Below, one piece after another: positions 8,902 to 16,478 of a stretch of DNA of 39,898 bases; position 1 is the stretch's first letter, and every line of letters begins with the position of its first letter. Source of the stretch: JSC-12 sp033764965. GTDB lineage: Bacteria > Cyanobacteriota > Cyanobacteriia > Leptolyngbyales > Leptolyngbyaceae. The stretch covers positions 1 to 39,898 of the forward strand of contig JANRIN010000307.1 in NCBI GenBank assembly GCA_033764965.1. The letters run 5' to 3'. Made by a program: the position numbers and the translations under genes. The notes under the pieces are model-generated. The model was not told the DNA's origin. It did no database searches and was given only the letters and a program-made list of their open reading frames with translations.

Positions 8902-9249
8902 ATGCAAGGCACCTTCAACTCCTATGGCATCGAGCATATTCACCTTAACTCACTGGAAGAGCTAGACCGCTTGATCTCAGAAAGATTCAATCTCCCCTTA
9001 AACCCCTACTCCACCCACCTCCGATCTGCACTAGAGCTTGTGCTTTGGTGCCTGGATCACGACGAGGCTCCTTACTTTGCTATTTTTCGTTCTGAAGATG
9101 AAGCCTTTCCTGACAAACCCTATGGAGTCGGATTTGCTCCAAAATCCTGGAGCTACGCTGAAACTGCGCCTCTAGCAATTTGTCGAGATGCACTCTATCA
9201 ACTCAAAGGCATTGAGGTCAGTTTGAGTGAGGATGGGCAACAGCCATAG
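8902..9249 (+). CDS. Hypothetical protein, opposite strand inside the defence set
   Basis: This 115-residue protein is not recognised. It is acidic and aromatic-rich, with no membrane segment or signal peptide. Helices are likely at residues 16-30 (SLEELDRLISERF) and 42-53, followed by a mixed region with DEAPYFAIFRSEDEAF. It is the only plus-strand gene between 996 and 19267, convergent with the helicase (27 bases apart) and divergent from the antitoxin. Its position suggests either a late insertion or an independently controlled accessory. The coding sense is supported by an unbroken frame and by its fit into the gap, not by any known family. Confidence 0.6.
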   Translation: MQGTFNSYGIEHIHLNSLEELDRLISERFNLPLNPYSTHLRSALELVLWCLDHDEAPYFAIFRSEDEAFPDKPYGVGFAPKSWSYAETAPLAICRDALYQLKGIEVSLSEDGQQP

Positions 9250-9276
9250 TGCCATGACATTCCATGATTCGGTCCC

Positions 9277-12200
9277 TCATTTTGGCTTCCCTCCCTGCCC
9301 CCATAACTCCTTCCAGTTATAGTTCACACTGTCTGCCTTAAAGTCTGGCTCCTTCTGAAACGGATTCGGCACATACCACACCACGCAACCATTATCTCCA
9401 GCGTTGTAACTGCCCTTCGGAGTCGAAACCTTAAACGCATCCCCTTCAGGGAAATCCGCTGATGGCACCTGCACCAACGCCAGCACAAAATTTTCTGGCT
9501 TATTCAGTGCCGTCAAAATCTCATTCTTAGTAACCGTGACCGTCTCCGCCCCCTGAATCCGTCCCTTCACCTCAATAAATTGAACTCGACTCGGCTGATC
9601 CACCGTCCCCGGAACACGAGATTCAATGTCGTAGCCACACTTCTCTCGGCTCACATCTCGCGGTTCATGCCCCAATGCCTGCTCTGCTGCCATCACCGCC
9701 TGCATTGCCAGCATTTCAACCCGCTTCGTTTCCCTGGCAAACAAGTCAGCCTCCGACTGCCGCTTACCCTGCACCCGCTGCAAAAATCCGATCGGGATGA
9801 CTAATGCCCCACCCACCACCACAGGAGGAAGAGGAGACAGCTTCCGTTCCTGCTCCAGTTCCGTCAACCGTCGCTGAAGGCGAGACTCTAATTCATCAGC
9901 TCTGGCTCTGGCTTTGGCTGAGTTGATCTTGGCGTTGGTCTTACCCGCCGCTTCCTGCTGCTTTAACTGCTCTGCTTGCTGATCCCAGTAATAGATCTCT
10001 TTAGTCAGTCGCTCCTTTACTGCCTTGATCGTCTTAGCAACCAAATCCTCCTTCCGCTGCTTCACCTCCTGCAAATGCTCTGGCATTAAGTGGGCGATCG
10101 CATACTTGGTCGCTTGGGGTTCGAGGTTATGCTTCAGCCAGTCCTGCTCCAACACTGGGACAATGAACGGCTTCTCCTCTTCCCGCAACGGTCGGTAGTT
10201 GAGGTAAGGCGCATACCCAGCATTTTGAGTGTTGCCGTCTCCGTCAATCTCCACATACTGCATCCGCCGCGACACCACTCGCCGCTTACCACTGCTGTCA
10301 GTACTGGCATCCTGGATCGAATGCTCCAGGTAAACCAGCGATCGCACCTGCTCACCAAAGTCGTTCTCATCCACCAACACCGCCCCTTGCTTCAGCAAGT
10401 CTCGATGCCGCTCCAGCGTAATTTCTGTAACCGCCTCTAGCAGAGGATGCCCCGGACAGATAAAGGCTGCTGGTGGCTTACCAGGAACATTAATCAGCCC
10501 CTTCTCAAAACAAATCCGCTCATAGCTCCGCAGAATCGGTTCCCTCACTCCAATCTGCCGATCCTGACTGCGAATAATCGCCGGGACATGGGTAATCTCA
10601 TACCGCTTAGGTTCTCGCTGCTTGGCAGTTCCGCCCAGATTTGAAAACGCTTCCAGGAAGAATGCTGCAACAAAGTGGGGTTGGAGCCGTCGTGCTTCTA
10701 CCCGATCCATATCTTCTCGAATCTGCTGCACTCTGGAGGCATCCATTGTGTCTCGCGCCAGTGCCCGTTCTTCGAGCAGTTCGCGCAATCGCTGCTGATC
10801 CAAACGGTCTGACACCACCTGATTGAGTTTTGCCCGGATATCCGGGCGATCGCCATAGCGAATGGCTTCAATCAAAAGGTCGCGGAGGTCTTTCCCGGCG
10901 ATCGCCTTGCCCAACACATCAAAGACTTTGCCGCCCAAGGCTTTTTGCTCTAGATCGAGCTTCCGCAGCAGTGTCAGGTAGACCTCACCCTCACGGGTTT
11001 CCTCTGCCACCAGGTTCCAGAGATGACACACCTCCGTTTGCCCGATCCGGTGAATCCGTCCAAACCGTTGCTCCAGCCGATTGGGGTTCCAGGGCAGGTC
11101 ATAGTTCACCATCAGATGCGCCCGTTGCAGGTTAATCCCTTCCCCAGCCGCATCCGTTGCCAGTAGCACCTGAACTGTTACGTCCTGCTTGAAAGACTCC
11201 TCTGCCTTTTTGCGCTGCTCACGCCCCATGCCACCGTGAATCATCACAACTGCTTCAGAGCGACCGATTAAAGTACGGATGCGATCGGCAAGGTAGTTGA
11301 GTGTGTCGCGGTGTTCAGTAAAGAGAACCAGCTTGCGACGATGCCCATGAGCGTCAAACAACTCCGCCTCGTTTTGCAAGAGATTGGAGAGTTCTTCCCA
11401 CTTCTTATCCTTGCCGCTCCGTTTCACCTTCAGCGCCAACTGCTCAATCTGGTTCAGTTGCTCAATTTCAGCTTGCAGTTCAGCTACTGTCCGCGCTGCC
11501 GTCGCCTGGTCTACCACTTCCTCCTCGGCAGACTCCCGCTCATCCTCTGGCACATCATCAAAGTCGTCTTCCCAGTCCTCCGGATCGATCGTCCGTCCAA
11601 AATCCAATTGGGCACCCAAGCCCCGCTTCAGTGCCTCTTCCTCCTGAAGTCGTTTCTGCAACCGCTCTCGACGACGATGGATCGACTGATAAATTGCCTC
11701 TGGAGAAGATGCTAACCGCCGTTGCAGGATGGTCAATGCGAAGCCAACCGTGCCCTTGCGCCCATTGTTTTCCAGTGCATCTGCACGGTTGAACTCTTCC
11801 CGCACATACTCTGTCACCTTGTGGTAAAGCTGCTGCTCCAGATCAGAAAGGCGGTAGCCAACGGTGTAAGCCTTGCGTTCCGGGAAAAGGGGCTTACCAT
11901 CAAACTTGAGCAAGTCTTCTTTCACTAACCGTCGCATCAGGTCTGAAGTATCGGTCGTGTTGGTGCCCCCTCGGAACCTGCCCTCAAAGCGATCGCTATC
12001 GAGCAACGCCATGAAGAGTTGAAAATCCTCTTCCTTTCCGTTGTGGGGTGTTGCGGTCATCAATAGCAGGTGGCGAGTGATGTCCCCCAGCAGTTTTCCT
12101 AACTTGTACCGCTTCGTTTCCTTGACTTCACCCCCAAAAAACGAGGCTGACATCTTATGCGCCTCGTCGCAGATTACCAAGTCCCAATCGGTCTGTGCCA

Positions 12201-12897
12201 GCTTTGCCTGTAAGTCGTCATTGCGACTCAGCTTATCTAACCGGACAATCAGTAAGGGAATCTCGGTAAAAGCATTCCCAGTGCGAGCCGCTTCAATGCG
12301 ATCGTTGGTCAGAATCTCAAACGGCAAATGGAATTTCTGAAATAGTTCATCCTGCCACTGATCCGCCAAACTGCCAGGACAAACCACCAAACAACGGTGT
12401 AAGTCTCCCCGGATCAGCAACTCTCGCATCAACAACCCTGCCATGATCGTCTTTCCGGCTCCAGGGTCATCCGCCAGCAAAAACCGTAGAGGTTGCCGGG
12501 GAATCATCTCTCCATAAACTGCTGTGATCTGGTGCGGCAGTGGTTCCACCAGTGACGTATGAACTGCCAGCAGTGGATCAAAGAGATGTGCCAGTCGAAT
12601 CCGGTGTGCCTCCGACACCAGGCGCAGCATCGCTCCATCCCCATCAAAACTCCAAGGCTGCCCAATAGTGACGATTTCCAGGTCAGGTTCGCGATCGCGC
12701 AAGACCAGTTCATTACCCAGATTGCCACCGACATCTTTGTAAACCAGTTCGATCACATCATCACTCAACCATGTTGCATCAACAATCACAACATGGCGAT
12801 TAGGTAAAATGCCTTTAACCATCGTGTTACGAGTTAAATCTTCGAGCCGCACCACAAAATTACATTCCTGACATGATTCCCACTGTTCTAACGTCAA
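9277..12897 (-). CDS. SNF2/RapA-like helicase with DUF3883 end, the helicase component of an Hma-type defence system
   Basis: This is a 1206-residue superfamily 2 protein. Walker A DDPGAGKT is at about 143-150, the DEAH box at about 244-247, motif III LLMTATPHNG follows, and motif VI RFGRIHRIGQ lies in the second RecA domain. A long charged coiled-coil region occupies roughly 930-1030. The C-terminus carries a DUF3883-like domain with GYDIES and, about 17 residues later, FIEVKGR, a D...ExK arrangement like PD-(D/E)XK nucleases. It would translocate on DNA and may cut it. The start is a TTG directly after the TAG stop of the RHH gene (TAGTTG) with no clear ribosome site, so translation may be coupled. 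An internal start cannot be excluded. Confidence 0.88.
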   Translation of the reverse strand: MTLEQWESCQECNFVVRLEDLTRNTMVKGILPNRHVVIVDATWLSDDVIELVYKDVGGNLGNELVLRDREPDLEIVTIGQPWSFDGDGAMLRLVSEAHRIRLAHLFDPLLAVHTSLVEPLPHQITAVYGEMIPRQPLRFLLADDPGAGKTIMAGLLMRELLIRGDLHRCLVVCPGSLADQWQDELFQKFHLPFEILTNDRIEAARTGNAFTEIPLLIVRLDKLSRNDDLQAKLAQTDWDLVICDEAHKMSASFFGGEVKETKRYKLGKLLGDITRHLLLMTATPHNGKEEDFQLFMALLDSDRFEGRFRGGTNTTDTSDLMRRLVKEDLLKFDGKPLFPERKAYTVGYRLSDLEQQLYHKVTEYVREEFNRADALENNGRKGTVGFALTILQRRLASSPEAIYQSIHRRRERLQKRLQEEEALKRGLGAQLDFGRTIDPEDWEDDFDDVPEDERESAEEEVVDQATAARTVAELQAEIEQLNQIEQLALKVKRSGKDKKWEELSNLLQNEAELFDAHGHRRKLVLFTEHRDTLNYLADRIRTLIGRSEAVVMIHGGMGREQRKKAEESFKQDVTVQVLLATDAAGEGINLQRAHLMVNYDLPWNPNRLEQRFGRIHRIGQTEVCHLWNLVAEETREGEVYLTLLRKLDLEQKALGGKVFDVLGKAIAGKDLRDLLIEAIRYGDRPDIRAKLNQVVSDRLDQQRLRELLEERALARDTMDASRVQQIREDMDRVEARRLQPHFVAAFFLEAFSNLGGTAKQREPKRYEITHVPAIIRSQDRQIGVREPILRSYERICFEKGLINVPGKPPAAFICPGHPLLEAVTEITLERHRDLLKQGAVLVDENDFGEQVRSLVYLEHSIQDASTDSSGKRRVVSRRMQYVEIDGDGNTQNAGYAPYLNYRPLREEEKPFIVPVLEQDWLKHNLEPQATKYAIAHLMPEHLQEVKQRKEDLVAKTIKAVKERLTKEIYYWDQQAEQLKQQEAAGKTNAKINSAKARARADELESRLQRRLTELEQERKLSPLPPVVVGGALVIPIGFLQRVQGKRQSEADLFARETKRVEMLAMQAVMAAEQALGHEPRDVSREKCGYDIESRVPGTVDQPSRVQFIEVKGRIQGAETVTVTKNEILTALNKPENFVLALVQVPSADFPEGDAFKVSTPKGSYNAGDNGCVVWYVPNPFQKEPDFKADSVNYNWKELWGQGGKPK

Positions 12898-13227
12898 CTA
12901 CTGCACGACTGAACTATCTTTAAGATTCTGTAACAACTGATTGATCGCCCATCTGACCAGATCCGCCTTACTTCGGTGCATCCGAACTGCCAGGATTGAG
13001 AATGCTTCATGCTCTCCTGGTTCCATGTCCAGTGTGAACCGTTTAGTTTCCTCTGTTGACGGTACTTCTTGCCCGATTTCATCCTCCAACGACAATTGAG
13101 CGATCGCTAATCTAACCAGCTTCGCTTTCCGGGTGCCCTGCTGTTCTGCCAGGTCAGATAGTCTCTGGTGTAGAGATAGGGGTAAATCAACCGTGAATCG
13201 TGTCATGTTCTTCTCGGTGGGAGACAT
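12898..13227 (-). CDS. Tandem ribbon-helix-helix protein
   Basis: This 109-residue protein contains two RHH units in one chain: residues 8-45 (MTRFTVDLPLSLHQRL ... LVRLAIAQL) and about 62-102 (KRFTLDMEPGEHEAF ... LVRWAINQLL). A tandem RHH could bind DNA as a pseudo-dimer. I place the start at 13227 because AAGGGGGAT precedes it and it lies two bases after the CmoA-like stop; a second ATG at 13206 is also possible. Its stop touches the helicase start. Control of the defence or modification genes is the natural guess. A partition role, given the nearby ParB-box proteins, is an alternative. Confidence 0.7.
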   Translation of the reverse strand: MSPTEKNMTRFTVDLPLSLHQRLSDLAEQQGTRKAKLVRLAIAQLSLEDEIGQEVPSTEETKRFTLDMEPGEHEAFSILAVRMHRSKADLVRWAINQLLQNLKDSSVVQ

Positions 13228-13229
13228 CT

Positions 13230-13958
13230 TCAATCCCCCTTGACCGCGACCCATCCCGCAAAATTCATCCAACGCCAGAAGCAATCAACTTGGCGGAACC
13301 CTGCCCCACCCAATAACTCCTCATTCCACCGCGCGGTCACAGGCACCAACACCCCTTCTAAACTGAGTCGCTTGCGCTGAATTTCATCTTGGCTATAGCC
13401 ATTCTGCCCTTTCAACGCATAATACAAGTTCACCATACAGTTATCCAGGTCAGCCGATGCCCCGATCACCTTTTCAACCAGGATCAAGCACCCACCCCGA
13501 CGAGTGGACTTGTAGATGTTGCGGATGATTTGCTGACGATACTCCATCGGTGTGAACTGCAACGTCAACACAGCCAGCGTCACACTCACATCTTTAACTT
13601 GCGGATATCCCTGCCGCAAATCAAAAGATTCAACGCGGATTTGTCCAGTTTCAATCTCGGTTGTGAATCGCTCCTTTGCCGCTTGTAGCATGGGTTTACT
13701 CACATCAATTCCAAGAAACTGAGTATCTTTTGGCAAGATGTTCAGCAGGCGGGCAATGTTCTCACCTCTGGAGCAACCGAGATCGACGATCGTTGAAGGG
13801 GCGATCGCATACTTCACCGCCAAATCAATCACCGCCTGCCGCATCGTCTCATAGTTTGGGATCGAGCGTTCCAACATATCATCAAACACATGGGTCACAG
13901 TGTCGTCAAACTGCCATTTGCCATCTGGTTGGTGTCCAATTGAGGTAGGGTTGTCCAT
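13230..13958 (-). CDS. CmoA-like SAM-dependent enzyme (carboxy-SAM synthase homologue)
   Basis: This 242-residue class I SAM-fold protein aligns along its whole length with E. coli CmoA as I remember it. WQFDDTVTHVFDDMLERSIP matches the start of the fold, VDLGCSRG (58-65) is motif I, TLQF is shared, and KGQNGYSQDEIQRKR matches the NGYS...QKR segment. R197 falls at the position of CmoA Arg199, which holds the carboxylate in the active site. CmoA turns SAM plus prephenate into carboxy-SAM. Here the gene is inside an island operon, two bases before the RHH gene, and its first 64 bases overlap the HAD gene. No CmoB is visible. It may instead be a plain methyltransferase. Confidence 0.75.
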   Translation of the reverse strand: MDNPTSIGHQPDGKWQFDDTVTHVFDDMLERSIPNYETMRQAVIDLAVKYAIAPSTIVDLGCSRGENIARLLNILPKDTQFLGIDVSKPMLQAAKERFTTEIETGQIRVESFDLRQGYPQVKDVSVTLAVLTLQFTPMEYRQQIIRNIYKSTRRGGCLILVEKVIGASADLDNCMVNLYYALKGQNGYSQDEIQRKRLSLEGVLVPVTARWNEELLGGAGFRQVDCFWRWMNFAGWVAVKGD

Positions 13959-14353
13959 TGAGTATTAGCCTCCACAAAAATGCTTTGAATGCCGTGCTTG
14001 GCGTACATCGTGCGCGTTCTGGGATTACTTTCAATGCCCAGGTAGAGGGTGTCTCTGCCATACCGGGGAAAGATGCTGTCTCGCAAGGCTTTCTCCTTCG
14101 CTTGCGGTGGACGCAGATTGTAGGCGTTGAAATAGTTATCCTGGGGTTGCCATCCTGTTTTAGAAGCAATGCTGGCTAAAGTCTGCTCTTGGTATTTTTG
14201 AGGTCGAGCCGTAATCAAAATGGTGTAGTAGAGTTTGACCAATTCAATCAACCAATCTCGATACACCTCACCTTCGATCTGTTTCGTGAAAGGACTTTTC
14301 TTGGTTAGTGAGTTGCTTACCAGCGTGTAATTAAGGTCAAGCAGGATGATCAT
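13895..14353 (-). CDS. HAD-like phosphatase/hydrolase
   Basis: This 152-residue protein has a HAD-fold layout: motif I LLDLNYTLV (residues 4-12), motif II ITARP (about 47-51), a candidate motif III lysine in the QAKEKAL stretch, and GIESNPRT in place of motif IV. Motif I reads DxN rather than DxD, so the usual general acid is replaced. There is no cap domain. The substrate is unknown; small phage HAD proteins are often predicted nucleotide or polynucleotide phosphatases. Its start overlaps the ParB-methyltransferase stop by 4 bases (ATGA), and its last 64 bases overlap the CmoA-like gene. Confidence 0.7.
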   Translation of the reverse strand: MIILLDLNYTLVSNSLTKKSPFTKQIEGEVYRDWLIELVKLYYTILITARPQKYQEQTLASIASKTGWQPQDNYFNAYNLRPPQAKEKALRDSIFPRYGRDTLYLGIESNPRTRTMYAKHGIQSIFVEANTQWTTLPQLDTNQMANGSLTTL

Positions 14354-15861
14354 AGGGCAACTCCTAATCGGGTACTGAAGGCTGCTAATGCCACATCCAC
14401 CATGCCCATCCGAGAACCATCAGGATAGGGTAGGTCAAACTCAAACGTGATCGCTTCGCTCAATGCCACCCGATCAAGTGGGCGAGGATTGCGACAAATT
14501 GCCTGCACATTCTCCACGGCTAGATTCACCTTGACTTCTTGCCAGCGTGTCAGAAACAATTCTCGAAACTCTGAAACGGTGTGGTACTTCTGCACCTTCG
14601 GCAATTTAGAAATGTCTCCCAGTCCGATCCCTGGTTCATAGTCCAGCTTGAAAGCAATTTGGGAGGAATCACATTTATTCAGGGGAGCAGCACCATTAAG
14701 ATTGCGCCATCCCGTCTGCTGAGTGCTGCTGGCAACGGCGAATAAACGAGTTCTGGTATCAGCTAATGCAGCCGTGAGGGTGACAATGTGGCGGCGATCG
14801 CCCTCAAATGGCACCGAGTTCAGCACCGAGGAAATGAAGATGCTGCTGAATCGCTTGCCACTCTGAATCGCATTGAGGAAGGCTTTTACAATTTCCAGGC
14901 TGGCAGCTTTATCAATCTCCTCACCCTTTGTGATGTGGTACGGCTCAAAGGGTGTGCAATCGATTCTAGCTTGTTGAAGGATCTGTGTCTCGGTCAGATG
15001 TCCCGCACCAAAGTCCAGCACGGTAGAACCATACACCGCCTTCCACCGTTTCAGATGTTCTGGGTTATTCAGGTCTAGCGTGTAGCTAGGTTTGGAGCCA
15101 ATTACGGCAAAGACGAAGCCTCGTCCTAACTCATGGCGAGTGCGGCGCGATCGACGGAAGGAGTTGTACCGGAGCAGGTCATCATAACGACGATGAATGT
15201 CGAAGTCCATTGAGAGCAAATTCAGCATGGCATCGGCGAGTTGTGCCTGAGCATGGGAAATCCGCACAACTTGAACTGTTTTCTCTCCGCTCTCTGCCAG
15301 CATTTGCAATCGTCCGATCCCATTTACTACCTTGCCATCGGGGTCAATCACCACAGGCATCACTACTCCTTTGCCTCTCAATGTTTTGCTGATGTTGCGG
15401 GCATATTGCACCCATCGCCGAGAGTTTGCTGTCAGCAGGGGTTGAATTGGCACTTCCTGAGCATTGAGGCAGGGGTAAAACTGGGGACTATGGATGTCTA
15501 AATCTGGCAATGATTCGGCTAACTGATGCACGTTCGATCGCTGCAATGCTTCTGTCAGGGTTTTGGGCAAATCGTCAGGAGCCAAGTCATTTGTGCCTCG
15601 ATTAAAGGCGATGTTGACGGCTTTGCGTTCTGCTAGGTCCAATGGTTTTGTAAAGGCTATGGGCAATCGCTCTACCCCCATGCGAGTTGCGACATGATGC
15701 CGCTGGTGCCCAGACAGAATCTCACCGTTTTGATCTGCATAAACGGGTAGCAGAAAACCCAACTTGCGGAGTGAGAGTTCAATCAAGTTTAATCGCTCTG
15801 GGTCAGCGATGCGCGGGTTATAGGTGGAGGGATTGACAGCACTGATGGGCAGTAGTTTCAT
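14350..15861 (-). CDS. Double ParB-box protein fused to a methyltransferase-like domain
   Basis: This 503-residue protein has two ParB/sulfiredoxin-type boxes: SGHQRHH (50-56) in the N-terminal ParB unit and NGIGRLQ (180-186) in a second unit at about 145-205. From about 225 onward there is a Rossmann-like domain with VLDFGAGHLTE (281-291) in the SAM-binding position. No DPPY or Cys catalytic motif is visible, so the chemistry is open. ParB-methyltransferase fusions occur in phages and integrated elements, where ParB boxes may act as nucleotide-dependent switches or kinases. The gene overlaps the ParB gene before it and the HAD gene after it by 4 bases each, so these three are tightly coupled. 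Confidence 0.75.
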   Translation of the reverse strand: MKLLPISAVNPSTYNPRIADPERLNLIELSLRKLGFLLPVYADQNGEILSGHQRHHVATRMGVERLPIAFTKPLDLAERKAVNIAFNRGTNDLAPDDLPKTLTEALQRSNVHQLAESLPDLDIHSPQFYPCLNAQEVPIQPLLTANSRRWVQYARNISKTLRGKGVVMPVVIDPDGKVVNGIGRLQMLAESGEKTVQVVRISHAQAQLADAMLNLLSMDFDIHRRYDDLLRYNSFRRSRRTRHELGRGFVFAVIGSKPSYTLDLNNPEHLKRWKAVYGSTVLDFGAGHLTETQILQQARIDCTPFEPYHITKGEEIDKAASLEIVKAFLNAIQSGKRFSSIFISSVLNSVPFEGDRRHIVTLTAALADTRTRLFAVASSTQQTGWRNLNGAAPLNKCDSSQIAFKLDYEPGIGLGDISKLPKVQKYHTVSEFRELFLTRWQEVKVNLAVENVQAICRNPRPLDRVALSEAITFEFDLPYPDGSRMGMVDVALAAFSTRLGVAL

Positions 15862-16478
15862 AGCTCTAACCTCCGTTGAATTTCGGCGATAATGCTGTCT
15901 TCGTCAAAGCCGACACTTTGCCGGATTGCTTCCTGCCACTGGAGATACCGCTCTCGTTCAAGCGTGAATCGATACTCACCAATGGTGCAACTGGCATTTT
16001 GAGGCTGAATATCGGAGTTGCGATCGTCCATATCCTCTATTTGGTCAAACGGATCTTCTGACTCATCTACTAAGAGCTTTAAAATTACATCTTCATCAAA
16101 TCCAGTTAAGTGCAGATCATAATCCTGATCCTGTAACTCTAACAGCTCTAGCCGTAATTCATCTTCTAACCATTCTGACTCAGCCACTTTGTTATCAGCA
16201 ATGCGACACGCCTTCTTTTGAAGCTCTGTTAAATCAGTTCGCACGATCACAGGAACTTGTTCTAATCCCAGTCGAATTGAGGCTTCTCGTCGTCCATGCC
16301 CTTTGAGGATGACACCTTGTTCGTCCACGACGATCGGTTGGTCAAATCCAAACTCAGCAATGCTGGCAGCGATTTTATCCACATGCCCAACCGGGTGAGC
16401 TTTGGTGTTATTGAAATAGGGAGTGAGAGTTTGGGGCGATCTCCACTCAATCTTAGGATAAGTAAAATTGGCACTCAT
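15858..16478 (-). CDS. ParB N-terminal domain protein
   Basis: This is a 206-residue protein. The ParB N-terminal unit spans about 15-105, with a KIAASIAEFGFDQPIVVD strand-helix and the nucleotide-binding box KGHGRREA. A helical segment follows that is typical of phage ParB-like proteins that precede methylases (ADNKVAESEWLEDEL). The acidic C-terminal 90 residues are not recognised. Chromosomal ParB features such as the parS-binding HTH are absent, so a role in partition is doubtful; an accessory to the neighbouring methyltransferase-like protein fits better. The start codon shares a base with the primase stop (TAATG). Confidence 0.8.
   Translation of the reverse strand: MSANFTYPKIEWRSPQTLTPYFNNTKAHPVGHVDKIAASIAEFGFDQPIVVDEQGVILKGHGRREASIRLGLEQVPVIVRTDLTELQKKACRIADNKVAESEWLEDELRLELLELQDQDYDLHLTGFDEDVILKLLVDESEDPFDQIEDMDDRNSDIQPQNASCTIGEYRFTLERERYLQWQEAIRQSVGFDEDSIIAEIQRRLEL

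Noticed and set aside
10090..10440. A 116-codon plus-strand frame in the helicase C-terminal half
   Set aside because: It is a shadow of the helicase coding sequence, with no conserved domain.
11311..11715. A 134-codon plus-strand frame (with another at 11384-11647) inside the helicase gene
   Set aside because: Both lie opposite a well-supported helicase region; the translations are rich in Leu, Ser and Arg as expected from a shadow frame.
15858..16478. A chromosome- or plasmid-partition ParB
   Set aside because: There is no ParA gene nearby and no parS-binding HTH in the protein; the ParB box is of the kind found in phage accessory proteins.
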